64,000 bases of DNA from the NCBI RefSeq assembly GCF_009909185.1, contig NZ_JAAAMV010000001.1:1-64000 (forward strand), read 5' to 3'. The position numbers were made by a program, and so were the translations under genes. Of the stretch, positions 58,196-64,000 are shown piece after piece. The stretch's first letter is position 1; each line of letters opens with the position of its first letter. The notes beneath the pieces are model-generated. The model worked only from the letters and a program-made list of their open reading frames with translations. It was not told the origin of the DNA and made no database searches. Source of the stretch: Paenibacillus glycinis. GTDB taxonomy: Bacteria > Bacillota > Bacilli > Paenibacillales > Paenibacillaceae.

Positions 58196-59800
58196 TTATG
58201 GCGCGACCTCCGAATCGTATTCGACGTATGCGCCCGATCGATCCAGTACGGCGAATGACAACGGCTTCAGCCGAACCGGATACCGGTTGCCCGACCATTT
58301 CACGACGCCTTCCGTTTCGGTTTCCGCCAGATTGAACAGCACCGTTTTTCCGCTGTCCGCAAGCCAGGTTAGTCCGATATTTTCGCCCTCGGCGATCCAA
58401 GGGAACGCCCAGGCTTTCCGGTTCGCCAGCTCGCGAAGCTGCGCGATGCCTTCCGCGGCGCTCGCCGCGGACGCGTCCTGATCCCAGAAAACCCAATTGG
58501 AGGCGGACGTCTTCGATTGCTCGAGTATTTCTTTGTTTCTTGCCGTGGCCGTCCGGTCGAAAATGACCTGCTTGTAGTTCGGCAGCTTCGCTTGCCATAG
58601 CTCGCTTAACCGGTAAGCTCCGAAGAACAAGAGCAGCTCCCCGTCGCCCGCGGATTGGTCCGCTCGAACCGGCTTCGCGGGCAAGCCCGCCAACACGGGC
58701 AAGGTCGCGGGGATGAACGCTTCCGAATACGCGCCGTTCGTGCCGTAGGCGACGTGCACCGGATAGTTCCGGACGGTATCCGAGCACGCTCGGTCGAGCG
58801 CTTCCAATACCGGGCGCGCGGCGGCCAACGCTTTCCAGTAGCTTTCGTCCAGCAGCCACGTGCCGCTCATGAACAGCACGTTCTCGATGCCGGCCGTAAT
58901 CGCCAGTTTCGCTTTATAGACCAGATTGTGCGCCTTGAGCGATCTCGGCGGGAAAATCGTCGATTCGCTGTACGCTTCCGCGCCGGCCATGAAATTCAGG
59001 TGATAGGCGATGCCCATCATCTCTTGCGCCTTCCCGTTCGGGTTGCCGAAGGTCCCGTCGTGGAAGTGAAGCTCCCCGACGCGGAATATCGCGTTCGGAA
59101 TCCGCTCGCGGATGGAGGGAACGTCGATGCCGTGCCGTTCGTCCCCGTAATGCATGACCATGATGCCCGGCCGAACGCCTTCGATGTCCGTCGCTTTCAC
59201 GACGTCCGTCACCTTGTCGCATTGGAACGCCGCCCAATCCAGCATCAAGTCCGCGTCCAGCTTATCCGTCGTCGCGTCGCGGAGCGATTCCCTTGTCGCT
59301 TCCCGATGATAGAGCCGGTTGAATTCCGCGATGCAGGCTTCGCAATAGCAGCCTTCGATGTCCGGACCGTAGTTGGCGGCCCGGAGGTCGTCGTCCAGAA
59401 ACACTTCATGGAAGCCCGCTGCCTTCAAATTCCTCGCCGCCTGCGCGTTGTCCGCGATCAAGCTCGCATCGATCGCGCCGCAATAATAGACGGTTTCGCC
59501 CGATTTATCGATCCGATAATGCCAATGCTTCGGAATTTCCAGATGGGCGAGATCCGGATCGTCCGGGTTCAGCGCGTTGCCGGGATGCCCGATCGGAATG
59601 GTGACCGCTCCGACCTCGAGCCCGTGCTGCTCCGCGAAGGCCTTCGCCTGCTTGAGTTCTTCGGCATCGATCATTTTCCCGGAGAAGAAGCCGGCGATCC
59701 AAATCTTCCGTATCCCCGCGTCCTTCATGAGACCGATCAGCCGATCGCGCGAGGCGACGTCCAGCAGCGGTCCATGCTCCATGCTATAATTCAGCTTCAT
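58196..59800 (-). CDS. Uncharacterised barrel protein with GH42-like Cys motif (second member)
   Basis: A 534-residue cytosolic protein starting KLNYSMEHGPLLDVASRDRL. At about 125-150 it has FLDDDLRAANYGPDIEG then CYCEACIAEFNRLY. This is laid out like the GH42 acid/base plus zinc-cysteine block, with Asp-Asp in place of Asn-Glu. The protein encoded at 18914-20929 has the same block (DDDVR...CFCPEC), but the rest of the two proteins is poorly similar by eye. The C-terminal 120 residues look like a small beta domain. It may be an unrecognised glycosidase subgroup or a sugar-binding non-enzyme. AAAGGAG precedes ATG 59800. Confidence 0.55.
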   Translation of the reverse strand: MKLNYSMEHGPLLDVASRDRLIGLMKDAGIRKIWIAGFFSGKMIDAEELKQAKAFAEQHGLEVGAVTIPIGHPGNALNPDDPDLAHLEIPKHWHYRIDKSGETVYYCGAIDASLIADNAQAARNLKAAGFHEVFLDDDLRAANYGPDIEGCYCEACIAEFNRLYHREATRESLRDATTDKLDADLMLDWAAFQCDKVTDVVKATDIEGVRPGIMVMHYGDERHGIDVPSIRERIPNAIFRVGELHFHDGTFGNPNGKAQEMMGIAYHLNFMAGAEAYSESTIFPPRSLKAHNLVYKAKLAITAGIENVLFMSGTWLLDESYWKALAAARPVLEALDRACSDTVRNYPVHVAYGTNGAYSEAFIPATLPVLAGLPAKPVRADQSAGDGELLLFFGAYRLSELWQAKLPNYKQVIFDRTATARNKEILEQSKTSASNWVFWDQDASAASAAEGIAQLRELANRKAWAFPWIAEGENIGLTWLADSGKTVLFNLAETETEGVVKWSGNRYPVRLKPLSFAVLDRSGAYVEYDSEVAP

Positions 59801-59828
59801 TGGTTTGCTCCTTTGCTTAGTCGTCTCT

Positions 59829-61247
59829 TCATATGGCAATCGGTCCGAACACGACGAGCGGAATGCCTAATTCGTCCTTCACGTTAACGACGGGGTTGAA
59901 GCCGGCGCCATGGGACAGCCGACACGCGGCCGGGACGGATTGCGCGAAACGCAATCGGATCCGCTGCCGGTCTTCCGTCAATTCGGCCGAGAACGGAATG
60001 CTCCGCTCCTCCGCCTCCGCCCGGAATCCGCACGCGCGGCCGATCTCCTGCAACCGGCCGTTGACTCCGGACAGGGCGATCGTCAGCTCCGTTCGTTCTT
60101 CGTTCCAATGATACCCGGCCGGGCGAGGCCCTCTCTTCGCGACCTGCATGCCGTAGGCAATCCGCAGCGCCTGCCAGGCCATTCTTCGTCCGACTTGCCG
60201 AAGCGATTCCGTATCCAGATGGATGATGTCCGCCAATCCGGCATCTATCGTCGGAACCATGGCCGAATGCGGGATGGCTTTCTCCAGCGCCAACTGATCG
60301 TCTTGCACGCGGTTCCACAAGGCCGGATCCGGCCACCTCGCATCCGGCTCGAGGACGTAGAACACGGAGAGCTGCGCGTAGATAAAAGGAAGCCGCGGTG
60401 CGTTCAGGTCCCGGCGCAAGGCGGCTACCCAGGAAACCATCGCGTCGTAATACCGGGGCGCCGTTTCCGCGCCGGTATCGCTTTCCCCTTGATACCAAAG
60501 GCAGCCTTTGACTTTGCCGCCAAGCTTGTCGACCCGGCGAAGCAGCGCTCCATAGAAGGAATGGCCTCCTTTGCCTGCCAGCCGGTAATCCCAATGCGCC
60601 ATGCTCGTGCCGGAATGGGAGCAAACGACGAGGCCGATCGGCACTTGGACATGCTGCCTGACTTCCTTGGCGAACGGAATGCCCAACCCCGCGCCATGCT
60701 GGCGAAATTGCCGTTGTTCGGCAATCGCGCGCGCAAGCTCGGCGTCCGGCACCTCCCGGTTGACGGGATCGACCGATTCCAGCAGCCAACACAGCGGATC
60801 GCTCGCGACATCCCAGCGATCGCCCAAGTAGAAGCAGCTGATTCCGGTTTCCGGCGGCGGAATCTCGCCGAGCTTGCCTACGCCGTCCATATTCGATTGG
60901 CCGGCCATGATCCAGAGATCTCCGACGAATACCGGCGCGGCATGAATGCTCGCCAAGTCGGAATCGGCCATGGCCGATACGATGCGTACTTCTATGGCAT
61001 ATTCTCCGACGGGAACGTGCTTCAAAACGCCCGAAAAGGCGCTGCCCGCTGCCGAATCCAGAGGATTCCACGGGCCGACCGCGTTCGCCCCGACGATTCG
61101 CGCTTCCGCGCGGAGCTCCGAACTTGCCGGCGGAACGCCCGCCCATTCCAGCTTGACCGGAATGACGGCTTCGTCCCGTTCGTCTCTTTGAAATACCTGA
61201 TGCGGCGAAGGCTCGACGAGCTTCAATGAATATGCCGGATCGCTCAT
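59829..61247 (-). CDS. Sialate O-acetylesterase-like (SASA domain) carbohydrate esterase
   Basis: A 472-residue SGNH-type esterase. An N-terminal beta domain (1-105) precedes FVGDLWIMAGQSNMDGVG with nucleophile Ser at about 116, LVVCSHSGTSMAHWD near 208, WYQGESDTG at about 250 and a terminal Asp/His region around DIIHLDTESLRQVGRRMA near 340. This is the SASA/PF03629 layout. It likely removes acetyl groups from sugars; sialic acid need not be the substrate. No signal peptide. ATG 61247 follows AAGGAGGG. It is second gene of the locus, after GH36. Confidence 0.85.
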   Translation of the reverse strand: MSDPAYSLKLVEPSPHQVFQRDERDEAVIPVKLEWAGVPPASSELRAEARIVGANAVGPWNPLDSAAGSAFSGVLKHVPVGEYAIEVRIVSAMADSDLASIHAAPVFVGDLWIMAGQSNMDGVGKLGEIPPPETGISCFYLGDRWDVASDPLCWLLESVDPVNREVPDAELARAIAEQRQFRQHGAGLGIPFAKEVRQHVQVPIGLVVCSHSGTSMAHWDYRLAGKGGHSFYGALLRRVDKLGGKVKGCLWYQGESDTGAETAPRYYDAMVSWVAALRRDLNAPRLPFIYAQLSVFYVLEPDARWPDPALWNRVQDDQLALEKAIPHSAMVPTIDAGLADIIHLDTESLRQVGRRMAWQALRIAYGMQVAKRGPRPAGYHWNEERTELTIALSGVNGRLQEIGRACGFRAEAEERSIPFSAELTEDRQRIRLRFAQSVPAACRLSHGAGFNPVVNVKDELGIPLVVFGPIAI

Positions 61248-61317
61248 GCGAATGCCCTCCTTCTCCATCGGGAATGACCGTGCGTTATCCGTCGATATTC
61301 ATTTCCGCGTATTCGGT

Positions 61318-63459
61318 TTATTGCCGTTCTTCCTCCGTCAGCAAGATCAGCTGCGACGTCAAAGCCGTGTCCAATCGGATCTCCAGCCCTTCTCTCGACA
61401 GGTCGTAGCCGCCGCGAGAGAACTCGCTGCCTTCCGGCTCGATGTTCACCCGGTAAACGGCATTCTTCTTCAGACCTTTGAACTTGATCGGATACGCGCT
61501 TTCTTCCGCGTTGACGAGACGGAATACCGCGGCGACGGCTTTGCTCCGGTCCTCCGATACATACTCCAGCGCGGCCCAACCGCTGCCGTCGGCTCCGGGA
61601 ATGACCGGGGTATGATGATAGACTTTCGCCGTCCGATGGAAGGTTCGAATGAAATTTTTGTAGATGTCGATATATTTGCGGGTCGTCGCCATAATGGCCG
61701 GGTTGGCCTTCTCCAGCGACGGCGTTATGCCGAACAATGTCGGATGCCCCATGACGATCGCGTGCATTTGCGTGTCGAGATTGCCGACGTACGCGCTTTC
61801 GATGCCGGTCGACCGGTTGATGTATTCGGGCGGCAGCGCCATGCTCATGCCGTTCAGGATGCGAACCGTCCGCGGCATCTTGAACCAATCGGACACCCAG
61901 GTCGTCGTGAACCGGCTGACGATGCCGATATCCGTCCGCCCGCCTCCGCTTGCGCAGTTCTCCAGCTGCAAGTTCGGAAACCGCGTCCCCACGCGCTCGA
62001 AAATATCGTATACGGCTTCGACGTGCCTCCAATGCGTATTCTCGTTCCGCCCGTCGCGAAGGTTGAATCCGCCTTCGTTCGAGCTGGAGTTGTAATCCAG
62101 GCGGAACATATCCAGATCGTACTTCTCCACGAGCCGGACGATTTCCGATTCCACGAATGCTTTGACCTCCGGTTTCGCCAAATCGAGGACGCGCTCGACG
62201 GCGTTGCCGTGCTTATGGAGGAACCAATCCGGGTGATCTTCCGCCAGCTTCGATTTGGAGCCCGCCGTTTCCGCTTCGACCCACAATCCGACCTTCAGGC
62301 CTTTGGCGCGCGCGTAGTCGAAGACGGGGAACAGATCGTTCGGCAGACCTTCCGCGGGATGCCAGTCTCCCGTCGTGTTCCCCCAATCCGTGCCTTCTTT
62401 GCCGTTGTTCCCGTACCATCCCGCATCCACCATCAGGAGCTCGGCTCCCAATGCCGCCGCGATATCCGCCTCCCGCTTCAATCCTTCCTCGCTCATTTGC
62501 GGCTGCTTGTAGCCCGGCTGCATGTAACCGGCCTGGTTGTAGATGACCGGCTGCAGGCCGTCGCCGACTTGGCGCAGGACCGACTTTCGCAGATGCGAAT
62601 GGAGGTGCTGGACCGCCGTATCCAAGTCGACATGGCTCATGCCGAAATGCACGACGGGCGCTTGGATCGATTCCCCCGGCGCGATCAGTCTGGCCGGGGC
62701 CGACGTCGCCGGCATGATCTCGAAATTCAAGTTCACTTTCATGGGCAGCCGGCCGTCGTTGAAGTAATCCGCGAAGAAGGCCGTTTTCCAGTTGGAGGAC
62801 CAGCCCATTTGGCAAACGAAGTAGCCGCCGTTAATATTGTTGCGAAGCACGAAGAAGGGATGGCTGTGCCCGCTCATGCCGAAGGTCGACTGGAAGAATA
62901 CGCCGGTGTTCAAGGGGATGTCCTGCCAATCGAAGTTGCCCTCGTGCGACCAATACAGATCCTTGAACCGTCCGACCGAATACGGAGCTACCGTATTGTC
63001 GCGCAGATTATCCGCCAAATTGTCGGTTACGTTCCAGAGGCATCCCTTAAACGGAACCATGCTCGTCAGACCCAGCGTCGCATCGTCCGAGAGATTCGTG
63101 AGTTCCATCGCTCTCGTGAAGAAGCCGAATCCGCAGCAGCTCGTCGTGATTTTCAATACCAACGGCTTCCTCGCATGTTTCAACGTCAACGTTCCGCGCG
63201 CGTTGCCGACCGCGTCTTCGTCCGTGACGAAGTCCGCAAATTCCCACCCGTAGTAGAGGGATTCGCCGTCCACGACCAGATCGAACGCCGGCTTATCCTT
63301 GAGGTCGCTTAACTCGTAGATCGTAATGCCGTTATCCTGAAATCCCGCAGCCAGCAGCCTGCCGTCCACGAGCGATTCCGTGTACATCGACAACTCCGAT
63401 CCGTATTGGAAGCGTTGCTTTTCTACATCCGCGAATATGGCACGGGACGATACGCTCAT
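61318..63459 (-). CDS. Alpha-galactosidase, GH36
   Basis: A 713-residue retaining alpha-galactosidase. An N-terminal beta sandwich (about 1-300) leads into the barrel: MVDAGWYGNNGKEGTDW, GLWVEAETAGSKSKL, nucleophile Asp near 454 in MFRLDYNSSSNEGG, ENCASGGGRTDIG, and acid/base Asp near 522 in TTWVSDWFKMP. A C-terminal beta domain follows (about 610-713). No signal peptide, so it acts on imported oligosaccharides. It heads the whole minus-strand locus and lies behind a promoter matching that of the ABC importer. GAAGGTGG precedes the ATG. Confidence 0.93.
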   Translation of the reverse strand: MSVSSRAIFADVEKQRFQYGSELSMYTESLVDGRLLAAGFQDNGITIYELSDLKDKPAFDLVVDGESLYYGWEFADFVTDEDAVGNARGTLTLKHARKPLVLKITTSCCGFGFFTRAMELTNLSDDATLGLTSMVPFKGCLWNVTDNLADNLRDNTVAPYSVGRFKDLYWSHEGNFDWQDIPLNTGVFFQSTFGMSGHSHPFFVLRNNINGGYFVCQMGWSSNWKTAFFADYFNDGRLPMKVNLNFEIMPATSAPARLIAPGESIQAPVVHFGMSHVDLDTAVQHLHSHLRKSVLRQVGDGLQPVIYNQAGYMQPGYKQPQMSEEGLKREADIAAALGAELLMVDAGWYGNNGKEGTDWGNTTGDWHPAEGLPNDLFPVFDYARAKGLKVGLWVEAETAGSKSKLAEDHPDWFLHKHGNAVERVLDLAKPEVKAFVESEIVRLVEKYDLDMFRLDYNSSSNEGGFNLRDGRNENTHWRHVEAVYDIFERVGTRFPNLQLENCASGGGRTDIGIVSRFTTTWVSDWFKMPRTVRILNGMSMALPPEYINRSTGIESAYVGNLDTQMHAIVMGHPTLFGITPSLEKANPAIMATTRKYIDIYKNFIRTFHRTAKVYHHTPVIPGADGSGWAALEYVSEDRSKAVAAVFRLVNAEESAYPIKFKGLKKNAVYRVNIEPEGSEFSRGGYDLSREGLEIRLDTALTSQLILLTEEERQ

Positions 63460-63488
63460 TCGGCATCCACCTTCTCTTTACTGGAAAA

Positions 63489-63509
63489 GGGACTCCTCTA
63501 GGCAGTCCC
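63489..63509 (-). promoter_or_regulatory. Leader hairpin upstream of the GH36 gene (possible attenuator)
   Basis: On the minus strand GGGACT (63504-63509) pairs with AGTCCC (63489-63494) around a 9-nt loop and is followed by TTTTCC. It lies between the predicted start site (near 63518) and the start codon at 63459. The core GGGACTGCCT is shared with the terminator at 27627-27657. Confidence 0.4.
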
Positions 63510-63524
63510 GCGTCTTATGCACTC

Positions 63525-63580
63525 ATTATAAAAAAGGGATTCTCCGAGAAACATGGACATTTCGGCGGAATCTATAACAA
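63525..63580 (-). promoter_or_regulatory. Candidate YesN-dependent promoter of the GH36-headed operon
   Basis: On the minus strand: TTGTT (63576-63580), 17 bp, GTCCAT (63553-63558), 22 bp, TATAAT (63525-63530). The spacing is identical to the importer promoter at 31440-31495, and both continue TATAATGA. The -35 position at 17 bp reads TGTTTC, far from consensus. GTCCAT would cover about -41 to -36, as in activator-dependent promoters. Confidence 0.65.
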
Positions 63581-63760
63581 TCCGGCGCCTCGCTTGCCAT
63601 GCGGAATTCGTTCGGGATAAAAATTGTATTTTCTTTATGATTTTTGGACTTTCGGCATCGGTCAGGCCGATTCGGTTCCCATATCCTCGTGATGCGACAG
63701 TTCTTCTACGCAATGATCACCGGCTCACGACACTCGTATTTAAGACTGGCTTTTTGACAT
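63581..63760. other. Non-coding stretch upstream of the glycan locus
   Basis: About 180 bp between the candidate promoter and the next terminator. Short open frames here have no family signature or ribosome binding site. No repeat or RNA gene recognised. Confidence 0.4.
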
Positions 63761-63786
63761 AAAAAAAAGCCGCAACTATGCGGCTT
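63761..63786 (-). terminator. Intrinsic terminator for a minus-strand transcript entering from beyond the window
   Basis: AAGCCGCA (63767-63774) and TGCGGCTT (63779-63786) form a perfect 8-bp stem with a 4-nt loop. On the minus strand it is followed by a run of T (63761-63766). A gene on the minus strand should therefore end just to its right. Confidence 0.8.
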
Positions 63787-63794
63787 CTAAAGCA

Positions 63795-63914
63795 TTATTG
63801 TTCTTGTCCTCCTACACCGTCTCTAACGAACGCGAATGCGACTCCCTGCAAGTAGACGGTAGCCGATATTGATTTACTTGGTAATCGCGTTATGTTTGCT
63901 TTGCGACGATTCAA
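63795..63914 (-). CDS. Possible small ORF ending just before the terminator
   Basis: A 39-codon frame from a TTG at 63912-63914 to TAA at 63795-63797, ending VAFAFVRDGVGGQEQ. It stops 9 bp before the strong minus-strand terminator, which is its only support. There is no clear ribosome binding site and no family I recognise. An overlapping plus-strand frame reading MFALRRFNRNRERIPLQLKQ from about 63892 to the window edge is an equally weak alternative. Confidence 0.2.
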   Translation of the reverse strand: MNRRKANITRLPSKSISATVYLQGVAFAFVRDGVGGQEQ

Positions 63915-64000
63915 TCGTAACCGCGAACGTATTCCGCTTCAACTAAAGCAGTGGCTGCGTCACTTTATATCGCCGGATGCGTCTGCGAAGGTTAACATGC

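Overview
The window looks like a piece of a GC-rich, endospore-forming member of the Paenibacillaceae (Paenibacillus, Cohnella or a close relative). The grounds are a GerA-type spore germination operon, an SLH-anchored giant surface protein, strong AGGAGG-type ribosome binding sites, and a carbohydrate locus built around a YesN/YesM two-component system and Lpl-type ABC permeases. This placement is inference from gene content; no rRNA gene is present to confirm it.

Left part (1-18548), mixed housekeeping and surface genes. The 5' end of ilvC (minus) is preceded by a secreted acetolactate decarboxylase with an Ala-rich coiled-coil spacer. A plus-strand germination operon follows (gerAA-gerAB-gerAC plus a small membrane protein). 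Next come a 2186-residue SLH surface protein carrying a GDPD phosphodiesterase domain, a DHFR-like reductase, a uridine-kinase-like NTPase, a GNAT acetyltransferase, a DinB-fold protein, a secreted NlpC/P60 hydrolase, a WrbA-like flavodoxin and a YhgE/Pip-like membrane protein.

Right part (18601-63580), one glycan-utilisation locus of about 45 kb, every gene on the minus strand. Hairpins with T-runs and promoter-like sequences divide it into units. Unit 1 (63459 to 35160) holds a GH36 alpha-galactosidase, a SASA-type esterase, a GH42-like barrel protein, a zinc dehydrogenase and a muconate-lactonizing-type enolase. It continues with a 3-hydroxybutyrate/acetoacetate module (BDH, CoA-transferase A and B, thiolase), a PIG-L deacetylase, a mandelate-racemase-type enolase, a PLP enzyme, GH106, GH78 and an EamA transporter. 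It ends with a TIM-barrel epimerase, a PfkB kinase, a Fuc/Ara isomerase-like enzyme, GH51, a second PIG-L and a GH32-like protein. Unit 2 (34997 to 27707) holds the YesN/YesM regulators, two ABC permeases and a solute-binding lipoprotein; no ABC ATPase is present. Unit 3 (27605 to 18914) holds an SGNH protein with an unknown N-terminal half, a second GH78, a GxDLY-type SGNH esterase and two more barrel proteins.

The enzymes fit a rhamnose-rich, galactose- and arabinose-substituted, acylated glycan or glycoside: three alpha-L-rhamnosidases, alpha-galactosidase, alpha-L-arabinofuranosidase, three esterase-like proteins and two PIG-L deacetylases. Most glycosidases lack a signal peptide, so imported oligosaccharides are probably processed inside the cell. 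Two points stand out. A complete ketone-body degradation module sits inside a sugar locus. Also, a 56-bp promoter architecture (TTGTT-N17-GTCCAT-N22-TATAAT) recurs with exact spacing at the only two target promoters I could identify (upstream of the GH36 gene and of the ABC importer), while the regulator pair has its own near-consensus promoter.
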